Counted from the stretch's first letter, positions 44,487 to 54,050 are shown. The stretch is 64,000 nucleotides of DNA from an uncultured Lachnospiraceae bacterium (GCA_947644545.1 CANRZW010000007.1:1-64000); one strand, 5' to 3'. Translations and numbers: made by a program. Notes: generated from the sequence alone by a model not told the origin.

Positions 44487-45428
44487 TTATTTCACGAAAT
44501 TCTTAACGGACTCATAGATTCCCTTGCCATCCAGTCCGTATTTCTCAACCAGAGCGCCCGCAGAACCTGACTCACCGAACACGTCCTGCATTCCGATCTT
44601 AAGAACCGGTGTCGGACACTTCTCACACAAGCAGTCGCACACCGCACTGCCAAGACCACCGATCACCGAATGCTCCTCCGCGGTCACTACCTTACCGGTC
44701 TTCTTCGCGGATGCCACCACAAGCTCTTCATCCAGAGGCTTAATCGTATGGATATTGATTACCTCTGCGCTGATACCGTCAGCTTCCAGCTTCTCTGCCG
44801 CCTCCAGTGCGGATGCTACCGTGATGCCGCTGGCGATGATCGTCACATCCTTGCCTTCTCTTAAGAGAACGCCCTTGCCCAGCTCGAACTTATAATCCGG
44901 CCTGTCGTTGATCACCGGCACGGCCGCACGTCCAAAGCGGAGATATACAGGTCCCTCGAACTCAATCGCCGCACGCACGGCCGCCTTCGCCTCCACATCA
45001 TCGGCGGGAACAACCACCGTCATACCCGGAACCGTCCTCATCAATGCCACATCCTCGTTACACTGATGGGTCGCACCGTCCTCACCTACCGTAATGCCGG
45101 CATGAGTCGCACCGATCTTCACATTCAGATGCGGATAACCGATGGAGTTACGAACCTGCTCGAAGTTCCTTCCTGCCGCAAACATGGCAAAGGAACTGAT
45201 AAAAGGAATCTTACCGCAGGTAGCAAGTCCTGCCGCAATACCTGTCATATTACACTCTGCGATACCACAGTCTACATGGCGGTCCGGAAATGCCTTCTGG
45301 AACACGCCGGTCTTGGTAGCGCCTGCAAGGTCTGCATCAAGGACTACCAGATTCGGGAAATCAGCACCACACTCAGCAAGTGCATTACCATAACTTTCGC
45401 GCGTAGCGATCTTCTTAACATCTGCCAT
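44487..45428 (-). CDS. tktB: Transketolase, C-terminal subunit
   Basis: A 313-residue protein containing the pyrimidine-binding and C-terminal domains of transketolase (RESYGNALAECGADFPNLVVLDADL ... HQCNEDVALMRTVPGMTVVVPADD ... GEDGATHQ). The subunits form one enzyme that moves two-carbon units between pentose, tetrose and hexose phosphates with thiamine diphosphate. The catalytic Glu region is FIAEC-like (DCGIAECNMTGIAAGLA). Its start overlaps the stop of the N-terminal subunit by one base (TAATG), so translation is coupled. Confidence 0.95.
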   Translation of the reverse strand: MADVKKIATRESYGNALAECGADFPNLVVLDADLAGATKTGVFQKAFPDRHVDCGIAECNMTGIAAGLATCGKIPFISSFAMFAAGRNFEQVRNSIGYPHLNVKIGATHAGITVGEDGATHQCNEDVALMRTVPGMTVVVPADDVEAKAAVRAAIEFEGPVYLRFGRAAVPVINDRPDYKFELGKGVLLREGKDVTIIASGITVASALEAAEKLEADGISAEVINIHTIKPLDEELVVASAKKTGKVVTAEEHSVIGGLGSAVCDCLCEKCPTPVLKIGMQDVFGESGSAGALVEKYGLDGKGIYESVKNFVK

Positions 45429-46267
45429 TAGTTTGCACCTCCTAATTCTTCACCGATCTTCGTAAGATCTGCCATAGCAACCGCATACTCCTCATCGTTG
45501 GGAGCCTTACCATGCCAGCCTGCGCTGTTCTCCATGAAGGAAACGCCCTTGCCCTTAACCGTCTTACAGATGATAGCCGTCGGCATACCCTTGGTCGCTC
45601 TTGCTTCCTTAAATGCCGCATCAATCTGATCGAAATCATTGCCGTCAATGTTGATCACATGGAAATTAAATGCCTCGAATTTCTTGTCGATCGGGTAAGG
45701 AGAACATACGTCGTCAATCTTACCGTCGATCTGCAGTCCGTTGTTATCTACGATCACTACCAGATTATCCAGCTTACGGTGTCCCGCAAACATGGACGCT
45801 TCCCAGACCTGGCCTTCCTGGATCTCACCGTCACCAAGCAACGTATAGACTCTGTAATCTCTGTTGTCCATCTTAGCCGCCAGCGCCATGCCTACCGCCG
45901 CGGAAATGCCCTGTCCCAGAGAGCCTGATGACATATCCACACCGGGCGTCTCCTGCATACAGGGATGCCCCTGCAGATAGGAACCCAGATGACGCAGTGT
46001 CGGAAGATCCTCCACCGGGAAATACCCTCTGTTCGCCAATGTAGAATACAGACCCGGAGCCGTATGTCCCTTGGAAAGCACGAACCGGTCTCTGTCAGCC
46101 TTCTTCGGATCCTTCGGGTCCACATTCATCTCTTCAAAATAGAGATATGTAAATATGTCCGCGGCAGATAAAGAACCGCCCGGATGTCCTGCTTTAGCGC
46201 CGTGCACTGCAGTGACGATTCCCTTGCGAACTTCATTAGCTGTTTTCTGTAACTCTAATTTGTTCAT
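45428..46267 (-). CDS. tktA: Transketolase, N-terminal subunit
   Basis: A 279-residue protein with the thiamine diphosphate-binding region: KAGHPGGSLSAADIF, LSKGHTAPGLYS, LGDGEIQEGQVWEASMF and DNNGLQIDG. It pairs with the C-terminal subunit. Split transketolases are usual in Clostridia. A 130-base leader with a hairpin and an extended -10 (46408-46413) lies upstream. Confidence 0.96.
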   Translation of the reverse strand: MNKLELQKTANEVRKGIVTAVHGAKAGHPGGSLSAADIFTYLYFEEMNVDPKDPKKADRDRFVLSKGHTAPGLYSTLANRGYFPVEDLPTLRHLGSYLQGHPCMQETPGVDMSSGSLGQGISAAVGMALAAKMDNRDYRVYTLLGDGEIQEGQVWEASMFAGHRKLDNLVVIVDNNGLQIDGKIDDVCSPYPIDKKFEAFNFHVINIDGNDFDQIDAAFKEARATKGMPTAIICKTVKGKGVSFMENSAGWHGKAPNDEEYAVAMADLTKIGEELGGAN

Positions 46268-46505
46268 CTCTAACCTCCGTCTGAAAACTAAAATTGTTTG
46301 AAAAAGTATTCTTGTGACAGGAAAGTCAGGCTTTTCAACCTGACTCCCCTACTCAAAGCGACTTTTGTTTCCATGTAGCTGAAAGCCACCCTTACAATTT
46401 CACTGTTATTGTAGCACAAATATTGACAGTTCTCCATAGGAATTTTAAATTTTTTATAAAATTTTATTAAAAATCTGAAAATTTTTGTTTTTTATCAGAT
46501 CATTT
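46268..46505 (-). promoter_or_regulatory. Leader and promoter of the transketolase genes
   Basis: A TACAAT -10 with an extended TGC (46413-46408) lies about 140 bases before the start codon; the -35 is poor. The transcribed leader contains a stem GTCAGG/CCTGAC with loop TTGAAAAG (about 46325-46345). No terminator-like T run follows, so its role is open. A GGAGG precedes the start. Confidence 0.5.
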
Positions 46506-47204
46506 CTATTTCCCCTGTCCATAATAGGCATTCGCGCCGTGCTTTCTGTAGTAATGTTTATCCTGCAGCTCCTGGGGCGCCGGCTGGATTCTGGCCTCGA
46601 TCGTTTCCGCGCGGTACGCCATCTTGGCAACTTCCTCCAGGACTACCGCATTGTGCACCGCCTCATGGGCATCTTTTCCCCATGCAAAAGGACCGTGATT
46701 CTTACACAACACAGCCGGAACCGCCGCCGGATCCTTGCCAAGCCTTGCGAACTCACTGACAATCAGAAGCCCCGTATTCTTCTCGTAAGCCTCCTCGATC
46801 TCCTCCGCACTCAGACATCTCAGGCAGGGGATCTCCCCATAGAAATAGTCCGCGTGAGTCGTCCCGTAGCAGGGAATGCCGCGTCCCGCCTGCGCCCAGC
46901 TGGTCGCATAAGAAGAGTGGGTATGTACCACGCCGCCGATCTCCTGATACGCCTTGTACAGCTCCACATGGGTTGCCGTATCGGAAGAAGGATTATACTT
47001 ACCCTCCACCTTATTGCCCTCCAGATCCACCAGCACCATATCTTCCGGCGTCAGCTTGTCGTAGTCCACACCACTGGGCTTGATCGCGAAGATACCGCTC
47101 TCCCTGTCGATCTCACTGACATTCCCCCAGGTAAAAGTGACCAGGCCGTACTGCGGAAGGAGCATATTTGCTTCATAGACCCGTTTCTTTAATTCCTCTA
47201 ACAT
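46506..47204 (-). CDS. araD: L-ribulose-5-phosphate 4-epimerase
   Basis: A 232-residue class II aldolase-fold enzyme that converts L-ribulose 5-phosphate to D-xylulose 5-phosphate. Motifs: YGLVTFTWGNVSEID, IKPSGVDYDKL, SSDTATHVELYKAYQEIGGVVHTHSSYAT with the two zinc His residues, and the third His in KNHGPFAWG. It lies 60 bases downstream of the FGGY kinase, so the pair serves L-arabinose/L-ribulose entry. No arabinose isomerase is in the window. Confidence 0.95.
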   Translation of the reverse strand: MLEELKKRVYEANMLLPQYGLVTFTWGNVSEIDRESGIFAIKPSGVDYDKLTPEDMVLVDLEGNKVEGKYNPSSDTATHVELYKAYQEIGGVVHTHSSYATSWAQAGRGIPCYGTTHADYFYGEIPCLRCLSAEEIEEAYEKNTGLLIVSEFARLGKDPAAVPAVLCKNHGPFAWGKDAHEAVHNAVVLEEVAKMAYRAETIEARIQPAPQELQDKHYYRKHGANAYYGQGK

Positions 47205-47265
47205 TTTACTTTGTCACACCTTTCTCTCTATACTGCTGTCGCGGGTTTATTATAGATTGATATTA

Positions 47266-48855
47266 CTATATATTCTCTACAGCCGCTCTCTCGATGGCAA
47301 GTCCGGCGCTGTAGCGCTTCATAAAGGCATCGAATCCCTTAACGTCTTTCTCTACCGGATCCAGCTTCTCACCCTTCTGGCCGGCGAATACCTTGCTGTC
47401 AAGGAACTGGGCAAGACTCTCATCCGCCTCCTTGTTAACCATATAGGACGCGAGCAGTGCGATACCCCACGCGCCGCCTTCTCCTGCCGTCTCCATCACG
47501 CTCACCGGCGCGTTCATCGCCGCTGCCAGAATACTCTGGCCCACACCCCTGGTCTTGAAGAGTCCGCCATGGCCAAGGATCTCATCCACCTGCACTTCCT
47601 CTTCCCGGAACAGGATATCGAATCCGGTCTTCAACGCGCCAAGAGAGGTGAACAGATGCACTCTCATAAAGTTCGCCAGATCAAACTTCGCATCCGGTGT
47701 ACGCACGAACAGCGGACGGCCTTCATTAAATCCGGTCACATGCTCACCCGAGAAATAATTGTATGCCAGCAGACCGCCACAGTCATCGTCGCCCTCCAGC
47801 GCTTTGCGATAGAGGCTGCCGTACAGCTCGTTCCTGTCTACCTTCTGTCCCATCAGCTCCGAATATTCCGCGAACAGATTCACCCAGGCATTCAGATCCG
47901 AAGTACAGTTGTTGCAATGCACCATAGCCACCAGACTGCCGTCCGGCGTGGTCACCAGATCGATGGCGTCGTACACCTTCGACAGCTCTTTCTCCAACAC
48001 GATCATACCGAATACGCTGGTGCCCGCAGACACGTTACCGGTACGCTTGGCCACGCTGTTGGTTGCCGCCATGCCTGTGCCCGCATCGCCTTCCGCCGGA
48101 CAGAAGGGAATGCCTGCTTCCAGAGTTCCTGTCGGATCCAACAGCTTCGCGCCCTCCTCTGTCAGCGCGCCGGCCTGCTGTCCTGCCGTATGAACTGCCG
48201 GCAGAAGCTCCTGCAGCTTCCACGCATAACCTTTCTGTGCTACCGCGTCATTAAACTGTGCAATCATTCTCTCATGAAACTGTCCCGTAGCGATATCGAT
48301 AGGGAACATACCCGACGCTTCACCCACGCCGACCACCTTCTCACCCGTCAGTCTCCAATGAATATATCCTGCCAGCGTGATCACGAATTTCAGATCAGCC
48401 ACGTGCACCTCTTCATTGAGAATCGCCTGATAAAGATGCGCAATCGTCCATCTCTGGGGAATATGATACTGGAACAGCTCCGTCAGCTTATTGGACGCTT
48501 CCTCCGTAATCGTATTTCTCCACGTGCGGAAAGGCACCATCAACTCGTCCTTTTCATTAAAAGCCATATAACCGTGCATCATGGCACTGAATCCGATGGC
48601 CCCCAGCTTCGTAAGCTTCTCGCCGTACTGTTCCTGCACGTCCTGCGCCAGATTCCGGTAGCAGTCCTGCAGTCCCGTCCAGATATCCTCCAGGCTGTAG
48701 GTCCAGATCCCGTTCTCCAGCCTGTTCTCCCAATCATGCGCCCCCGACGCGATGGGCTGATTCTTCTCGTCCACCAGCACTGCCTTGATCCTGGTTGAAC
48801 CAAACTCGATGCCCAGAACCGCCTTGCCGCTGGCAATACATTCTTTTGCTCCCAT
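47266..48855 (-). CDS. FGGY-family carbohydrate kinase (ribulokinase-like role)
   Basis: A 529-residue kinase. The ATG at 48855 has GGAGG six bases upstream; the extension upstream is rejected. FGGY features: [18 protein letters not shown] (phosphate loop), [22 protein letters not shown] and [13 protein letters not shown] (ATP-binding region). It is not the close AraB type by length pattern, but the adjacent araD and the transketolase/rpe block suggest L-ribulose as substrate. Xylulose is a second option. A strong promoter lies directly upstream. Confidence 0.85.
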   Translation of the reverse strand: MGAKECIASGKAVLGIEFGSTRIKAVLVDEKNQPIASGAHDWENRLENGIWTYSLEDIWTGLQDCYRNLAQDVQEQYGEKLTKLGAIGFSAMMHGYMAFNEKDELMVPFRTWRNTITEEASNKLTELFQYHIPQRWTIAHLYQAILNEEVHVADLKFVITLAGYIHWRLTGEKVVGVGEASGMFPIDIATGQFHERMIAQFNDAVAQKGYAWKLQELLPAVHTAGQQAGALTEEGAKLLDPTGTLEAGIPFCPAEGDAGTGMAATNSVAKRTGNVSAGTSVFGMIVLEKELSKVYDAIDLVTTPDGSLVAMVHCNNCTSDLNAWVNLFAEYSELMGQKVDRNELYGSLYRKALEGDDDCGGLLAYNYFSGEHVTGFNEGRPLFVRTPDAKFDLANFMRVHLFTSLGALKTGFDILFREEEVQVDEILGHGGLFKTRGVGQSILAAAMNAPVSVMETAGEGGAWGIALLASYMVNKEADESLAQFLDSKVFAGQKGEKLDPVEKDVKGFDAFMKRYSAGLAIERAAVENI

Positions 48856-48886
48856 AGCATACCTCCGTTTTCCTATATTTAGTTCT

Positions 48887-48915
48887 ACTATACTACATTT
48901 CCTGCCCTGAGACAA
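48887..48915 (-). promoter_or_regulatory. Promoter of the FGGY kinase-araD pair
   Basis: TTGTCT (48915-48910), 17-base spacer, TATAGT (48892-48887). The leader is only about 25 bases. Confidence 0.7.
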
Positions 48916-49129
48916 CGCATCCGGACGCTTCCATTCGCAAAAACACAGCCTTGCCCCATTTGTCTTTCCGATTTATTTTACCATTCATACCGGCTTTTTG
49001 GCAACAAGATCATATATGTTTTCTTAAAATATTTTACTATTTTTTAAATAACCCCTGTATCGCTGTTCCATTTCTATTTCTTCCACGCAGTTCATATAAT
49101 AAAAACAAACCTAACTGACAGGTATTGCC

Positions 49130-50953
49130 TTGAAACGCCATTTATCTTTCAAACAATGGGCTGCGGCCCTGCTCCTCTTTGCAGGCTTTAGCGCTGCAAC
49201 TTTTTACTGTTTTCATCTGGGTCACGCGGATGCCCGCTTTGAACGCTTTGCGGAAAACTTTTTCCTTGAAGAGCTGCAGGCCAACCCGATCCACTTCCAC
49301 TATTCCATCGACGATCCGGAAGCCTGGCAGATTGACGAGGAACGTCTGAAACTGCCCGTCTATCACGCGGGGGAAGCCGCGGACAATGTCTATGCCCTCT
49401 CCCGCCTGTCCGACAGCCTGGCAGAATTTGATCCGGCAAAGCTCTCCGAAGCAAACCGCTTCCTCTACAGTCTTCTGTGCACTTACATAGATGCCGCGGC
49501 CCATACCGCCGCCTACCCCTATTTCTCCGAGCCTCTGTCGCCCTCCTCCGGTATGCCCTCGGAGCTGCCGATCCTGTTGGCGGAATACCGACTGGACACA
49601 CCCGAAGACGTGGAACTCTATCTGGCCATCCTAAACCAGATCCCGGCTTACTTAGACGGTCTCATCGTGTTTGAGCAGGAAAAAGCGGCGGCCGGACTTT
49701 TTATGTCGGATACCACCGCAGATAAGGTCATCAAACAGTGCGCAGAGCTGATGAACATCAAACAGTTGGAAAGTAATTCTCATTTTCTGGAGCTCACTTT
49801 CAACCAAAGGCTGGAAGCACTGCAGGAGGCCGGTCTGATCACACAGCCAGAGGCGCTGGCCTATGAGGCCGAGAACAACCGGCTGCTGACCACCGTCGTC
49901 GCACCCGCCTACGACCGTTTGGCCGACGAACTGACGCTGCTGAAAGGAAGCGGCAAAGATACCTGTGGTCTGGCGAAACATGAAGGCGGACAGGACTATT
50001 ATACGGCGCTGCTGCGGATGCAGACCGGCTCCGTGCGCGGCATCGACGAGATCAAACAGCTGCTCTTTCGTGACCTGCAGTCCAACTACGAACAGATGGC
50101 CATATTGCTTGCCGGAAATCCTGCTCTGAAAGAGCAGTTTCTTAAGGAACAGTCTCTGCTGCCCCAGATGACGCCGGAAGAGATGCTTGCCTTTCTGGAA
50201 GCCGCGATCCGGCAGAACTTCCCCGCCATTCCGGAAGCCACGGATGACGCGCCGGTACAATGCAGGGTCAAATACGTGGATGACGGCCTGGAACCCTACA
50301 CCGCACCGGCTTTCTATATGACGCCGCCCATGGATAATGTATGGAACAACACCGTCTACATCAACACACTGGATACCCAGGGCGATATCTCCCTTTTTAC
50401 CACGCTGGCTCACGAAGGTTACCCGGGGCATCTCTACCAGACGTTATACAGCCAGCAATTCTGGGAAAAGTCCGGTACAACACCGCTGCGCAGCGTCCTC
50501 TATTACGGCGGTTTCGTGGAGGGATGGGCCATGTATGCGGAGCTGTCTTCCTATGATTATGCCGTCAGCCTGGCAGAAGAAGATCATCCGGAGGCCGCCG
50601 ATTACTACAGGCTATGCCGTCTGGACCGGCAGATCCAGCTGTGTCTGTACGCTCTGTTAGACATCTTTATCCACTATGACGGCGCAACCCTGGAAAACGT
50701 GTGCGATATCCTCTCCTCTTTCGGTTCCACCAACCCGGAGGCCATGGCCGCCATCTATGCCTATATCGCCGAGGAGCCCTGCAATTATCCGAAGTACTAT
50801 CTGGGATATCTGGAGATCATGGAATTAAAAAAGCAGGCCGCTGCCCTTTGGGGCGAGAACGACTCTGCTTTCCTCTATCGTTTCCACTGCTTCCTGTTAG
50901 AAAATGGACCCGCGGATTTCGGAACGTTGACTAAGATGTTGTATCGTTCCTGA
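49130..50953 (+). CDS. DUF885-family metallopeptidase-like protein, membrane-anchored or secreted
   Basis: A 607-residue protein with a TTG start and AGG seven bases upstream. The N-terminus has a short basic stretch and a hydrophobic segment (WAAALLLFAGFSAATFYCF), probably an uncleaved anchor or signal. The zinc motif HEGYPGH (in TLAHEGYPGHLYQT) and the later EGWAMYAE place it in the DUF885 family, thought to be peptidases. Likely location is the outer face of the membrane. Substrate unknown. It is convergent with the FabT-like gene. Confidence 0.85.
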   Translation: MKRHLSFKQWAAALLLFAGFSAATFYCFHLGHADARFERFAENFFLEELQANPIHFHYSIDDPEAWQIDEERLKLPVYHAGEAADNVYALSRLSDSLAEFDPAKLSEANRFLYSLLCTYIDAAAHTAAYPYFSEPLSPSSGMPSELPILLAEYRLDTPEDVELYLAILNQIPAYLDGLIVFEQEKAAAGLFMSDTTADKVIKQCAELMNIKQLESNSHFLELTFNQRLEALQEAGLITQPEALAYEAENNRLLTTVVAPAYDRLADELTLLKGSGKDTCGLAKHEGGQDYYTALLRMQTGSVRGIDEIKQLLFRDLQSNYEQMAILLAGNPALKEQFLKEQSLLPQMTPEEMLAFLEAAIRQNFPAIPEATDDAPVQCRVKYVDDGLEPYTAPAFYMTPPMDNVWNNTVYINTLDTQGDISLFTTLAHEGYPGHLYQTLYSQQFWEKSGTTPLRSVLYYGGFVEGWAMYAELSSYDYAVSLAEEDHPEAADYYRLCRLDRQIQLCLYALLDIFIHYDGATLENVCDILSSFGSTNPEAMAAIYAYIAEEPCNYPKYYLGYLEIMELKKQAAALWGENDSAFLYRFHCFLLENGPADFGTLTKMLYRS

Positions 50954-50984
50954 AAACGATTCTTTCAAACAAATACTGCTCATT

Positions 50985-51416
50985 CTATTTGCGAAAAAAC
51001 CGATCCAGCTTCACCAATGCTTTCTCCAGCACTGCCTGCTCTTCCGCCGACAGTTCCTCCACGATGGCCTCGATCATCTGCTCATGAAACTGTTGGTGGT
51101 GGAGATAGGCCTTCCTGCCTTTCTGTGACAGGGAGATCAGCACCACACGCCTGTCCTCTTCACTCCTGACCCGCTCCACATAGCCCTTCTTCACAAGGCT
51201 GTTGACCGCTATAGTCAACGTTCCCGTAGTCACGCCAAGCGACTTGGCTACACTCGTCATATTCCTGGCCCCCTCCATGTCAATCGCTTCGATCACATGC
51301 ATATCGTTGGCCGTCACATCCTTATATTCCCCGCTGCAGATTGCCCGCTCTTCAATGACATTGATATTGCGGAACAACCTCACCAGCACCTCATTTAGCA
51401 TATGGTTAATGTTCAT
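50985..51416 (-). CDS. fabT: FabT-like MarR-family repressor
   Basis: A 143-residue winged-helix protein. The recognition region (MTSVAKSLGVTTGTLTIAVNSLVKKGYVERVRSEEDRRVVLISLSQKG) has the 'TTGTLTIAVN' pattern typical of FabT, the fatty-acid-synthesis repressor of Firmicutes. An operator matching the FabT box overlaps its promoter. In other genomes fabT starts the fab cluster; here no fab gene lies nearby, so it would act on distant genes. AGGGGT precedes the ATG. Confidence 0.85.
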   Translation of the reverse strand: MNINHMLNEVLVRLFRNINVIEERAICSGEYKDVTANDMHVIEAIDMEGARNMTSVAKSLGVTTGTLTIAVNSLVKKGYVERVRSEEDRRVVLISLSQKGRKAYLHHQQFHEQMIEAIVEELSAEEQAVLEKALVKLDRFFRK

Positions 51417-51547
51417 TTCTACCCCTGATTCCGATATGAAAATTGCCTCTCATACCTGCAATCTCCCCCGACACTCTACAATATCTGCAGCAATTTGCAG
51501 GACTCAATCAGCGTTATCCCGGCGGATTCCAGCATTACACTATAGTT

Positions 51548-51577
51548 ATTTTAGCAAAATTTAGTTTGATAGTCAAA
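51548..51577 (-). promoter_or_regulatory. fabT promoter with FabT-box operator
   Basis: TTGACT (51576-51571), 17-base spacer, TAAAAT (51553-51548). The inverted repeat TTTGATAGTCAAA (51565-51577) covers the -35 and matches the known FabT box, TTTGA-N3-TCAAA, which indicates autoregulation. Confidence 0.8.
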
Positions 51578-51627
51578 TTAATATAAATATCCCTCAGGAC
51601 CCCTGCGCATTGGGTCGCGCGCCTTCC

Positions 51628-52092
51628 TTATTCTTCCTCCAATATACTATCCACATAGCCTCTGTCCCAGAGCAGAATATGCAGCTTCTCGGCAGCCGCC
51701 ACTGCCGGCGTCGTAAAATACTGATTCGTCATGACAGCGCCCACCATCCGCTCATAGTAATCCCGGCCGGCATAAGTCCGCAGGACGGCATCGACGCCCA
51801 CCGATCCGTTATAGCGTTTACACTGTACCGCATAGGTCACACCGTCTTTTTCCGCCAGAATATCCACCCCGAAATCGCCGCTGCCTCTGGTAACCTCCAC
51901 TTCCGCAAACCCCTGCTTCTCCAGAAGATCTGCACAGAAATATTCAAAGTCATGCCCCTCCATCTCATCCATCACCCGCATACGCCTGTCACGACGGATA
52001 CGGCGGGTGATATGTACAATCCCTGCCATAAGCAAAGTCAGGAGAATGATACTTATGATTGTAAGAATAATTGTCATGCTGTTTGGCTGCAT
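51628..52092 (-). CDS. Membrane-anchored Mrr/RecB-like restriction endonuclease
   Basis: A 154-residue protein. The start at 52092 is preferred (GGGG just upstream); longer forms start at 52104 or 52158. One N-terminal membrane helix (TIILTIISIILLTLLMAGIVHI) is followed by a basic linker and a PD-(D/E)xK nuclease fold of the Mrr-cat type: MEGHDFEYFCADLLEKQGF, GSGDFGVDILAE and VQCKRY. The Asp and QCK residues form the catalytic core. Similar one-helix proteins occur in many Firmicutes and have no known target. It has no modification enzyme next to it. Confidence 0.85.
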   Translation of the reverse strand: MQPNSMTIILTIISIILLTLLMAGIVHITRRIRRDRRMRVMDEMEGHDFEYFCADLLEKQGFAEVEVTRGSGDFGVDILAEKDGVTYAVQCKRYNGSVGVDAVLRTYAGRDYYERMVGAVMTNQYFTTPAVAAAEKLHILLWDRGYVDSILEEE

Positions 52093-52411
52093 TGTTTTCC
52101 CCATTTCTGCGCTGCTTTTTGCGCATAAACGAGTTTGTGGCAAGCAACGCGCAGACACAAATCTCGCGATTGAAAATTTTAATTTTCAATCTTTTCCCTC
52201 TGTCGTAATAATCGTTGTCGTTCCCATTATACTACCGGTTATTGCGATTGGCCATGAAAATCCGCCAGGAATAAACTGGACAGCTGTCCGGACATTATTG
52301 TATCATGTCATTATACTCTTAATTGGCAAGGGAACACACGGCCTTTCTCGATGGAAGGCAGCTCAATAACATAATCAGACATAGGCAGCCTGCTGCCGGA
52401 AGGAGCACTTC
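52093..52411. other. Intergenic region with two palindromes
   Basis: No gene is supported. A 24-base inverted repeat at 52168-52191 (arms GATTGAAAATT and AATTTTCAATC) lies about 76 bases before the nuclease start, and a perfect 12-base palindrome GGACAGCTGTCC lies at 52278-52289. Both could be operators for the divergent genes. A TATACT-like -10 near 52313 faces the lipoprotein gene. Confidence 0.45.
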
Positions 52412-53068
52412 ATGCGTAAATACAAAATAATCCTCTCCGTCCTATTGGTGTTCGCCATGATCACCGCATGCGGGAAAAAGGGCGATCCCGTCATTCTTCC
52501 TGATACATCAGACGTCACTTCGATCGAACTCCGCAACGGCAGTACATCCGCGATCTCGATCGATCCGGATTATATAGAAAACTTTATGGGACTTCTGTCC
52601 GATATGGAGATTACGAATCAAGAATCCATAAACGATGCCCCGTCGGTTGACGATTACCTCTCGATCAGAATCCACTGTGACGACCAAACTTCCGAAGTCT
52701 TCTTTTATCAGAAAAAGAATACCGACTACGTAGAACAGCCCTATCAGGGAATTTATAAACCTTCCCCTGCATTGCATGAGGCGATAACAGAATTGCTGGA
52801 TTCCCTTGACATGGCTGCCGCCTCCTCTGCTTTTCAGTTTACTTTTCAGGCCACCGTCCTGGAAGTAAACGATACAAACATATTGGTAGAACCCGTCCCC
52901 GATTCCGCGGAACATATGTCTTCCGGCCAGATCTATGTACCTAATCAGGAGTCCGTAGCGGTTCAGACGGGAGATCTCGTTGAGATTACCTATGACGGCA
53001 GTATTATGGAAACCTACCCGGCACAGTTAGGACAGGTATACAGCATTCAGATCGTGGCGCAGGAATAA
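52412..53068 (+). CDS. Lipoprotein of unknown function
   Basis: A 218-residue protein. The signal peptide ends in a lipobox (VFAMITAC; Cys at residue 20), so it should be anchored outside by lipid. Two parts follow: residues about 30-135 (SIELRNGSTSAISIDPDYIENFMGLLSDMEIT ... DSLDMAA) resemble the DUF5301 family, and a C-terminal beta-rich part (FQATVLEVNDTNILVEPV ... GDLVEITYDGSI) resembles the small OB-like domain of DUF3221 proteins. AAGGAG precedes the ATG. Confidence 0.75.
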   Translation: MRKYKIILSVLLVFAMITACGKKGDPVILPDTSDVTSIELRNGSTSAISIDPDYIENFMGLLSDMEITNQESINDAPSVDDYLSIRIHCDDQTSEVFFYQKKNTDYVEQPYQGIYKPSPALHEAITELLDSLDMAAASSAFQFTFQATVLEVNDTNILVEPVPDSAEHMSSGQIYVPNQESVAVQTGDLVEITYDGSIMETYPAQLGQVYSIQIVAQE

Positions 53069-53163
53069 GCTATTCTGCGCCACATTACAATTTATGACAA
53101 ATATTCTAACAATTTGCAAATATAAAATTTATTTTATAATTTCTTTCTTTTTTCTTTCGATAT

Positions 53164-53403
53164 TTGACACATCCCATTCACAATTCCACTGTATAGTATT
53201 ACTTGTAGTTGGGGAATACATAACAAAATGACTATTCTGACCTACATAATAATGGAGCCGCCGGTGCTGACCTGGTGTCGATCGGCTTCGACTAACAATA
53301 ACAGCTGCATTCCATGCAATGCGCTGTTGACATATATTTGAGTTTACACATTTCTATCCTTCTCACACAGGAAAACAGCACTCCATGACGGGGTGCTGTT
53401 TTT
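53164..53403 (+). other. Short transcript-like unit, possible small RNA or micropeptide
   Basis: A TTGACA (53164-53169) and a TATAGT (53192-53197) are 22 bases apart, too wide for a normal promoter, so the start is unclear. A strong terminator ends the unit at 53403. Inside is one possible 37-codon frame (53228-53341, beginning MTILTYIIMEPPV) with only a distant GGGGA as ribosome site. The remaining sequence shows no known RNA family. The 400-base gap between the lipoprotein gene and spmB otherwise contains nothing I recognise. Confidence 0.3.
53373..53403. terminator. Bidirectional terminator between the short unit and spmB
   Basis: AACAGCACTC and GGGTGCTGTT form a stem with one mismatch, with TTTTT on the plus side and TTTT on the minus side, so it can also end the spmB transcript. 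Confidence 0.8.
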
Positions 53404-53469
53404 CAGTCATTTTATGATAGCCGGTCTCCTGGCTGCCAAACGGATCTCTGCCTAAAATAACCGCCAGGG

Positions 53470-54000
53470 CTACACCAGCATTCCTGCCAGAACAATACTT
53501 GCCACAATCCCTGCCAGGGTCGAAAGCAGCGCTCCCTTGAGCGTATATCTTGTCTTCGTCACTCTGGCTGCCAGGAAATAGACGGACATCGTATAAAAGA
53601 TCGTCTCCGTACAACTCATCATAATCGATGTTGTCAGGCCGATCAGGGAATCCGGACCATGATTCTTAAAAATATCCAGCACCAGCCCCGTAGCCGCCGA
53701 AGAAGAAAACATCTTAATCAGCATCAGCGGCACCAGCTCCGAAGAGAAGCCAAGCCTGGCTGCAATCCCGGAAAACAAACCGCCCACAAAGTCCAGAAAG
53801 CCGGAAGCGCGCAGCACTCCCACCGCCACCATAAGCCCGATCAGCGTCGGCATGATCTGAATAACTGTGTGAAACCCGTCTTTTGCCCCCTTGATAAAGT
53901 CTTCATATACATTGCTTCCGGCCGCAAGCCCGTAAGCCACGACATAGAAAATAATGACGGGAATGATAATATTGGATATATTTGATAATACTGCGACCAT
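53470..54000 (-). CDS. spmB: Spore maturation protein B homologue
   Basis: A 176-residue membrane protein. The start at 54000 has GAGG seven bases upstream. Conserved blocks: YGLAAGSNVYEDFIKGAKDGFHTVIQIMPTLIGLMVAVGVLRASG, SSAATGLVLDIFKNHGPDSLIG and SCTETIFYTMSVYF, all typical of SpmB, which acts in spore core dehydration in Bacillus. SpmA is not adjacent, which is unusual. Its presence points to a sporulating organism. Confidence 0.93.
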   Translation of the reverse strand: MVAVLSNISNIIIPVIIFYVVAYGLAAGSNVYEDFIKGAKDGFHTVIQIMPTLIGLMVAVGVLRASGFLDFVGGLFSGIAARLGFSSELVPLMLIKMFSSSAATGLVLDIFKNHGPDSLIGLTTSIMMSCTETIFYTMSVYFLAARVTKTRYTLKGALLSTLAGIVASIVLAGMLV

Positions 54001-54050
54001 GAGAATGCCTCGACCAAGCAGGACAGTCTTCTTCTTTACTACAGCAATGC

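Noticed and set aside
51989..52189. 66-codon frame overlapping the nuclease start
   Set aside because: It starts within the inverted repeat, has weak initiation signals and is the out-of-frame shadow of the nuclease gene.
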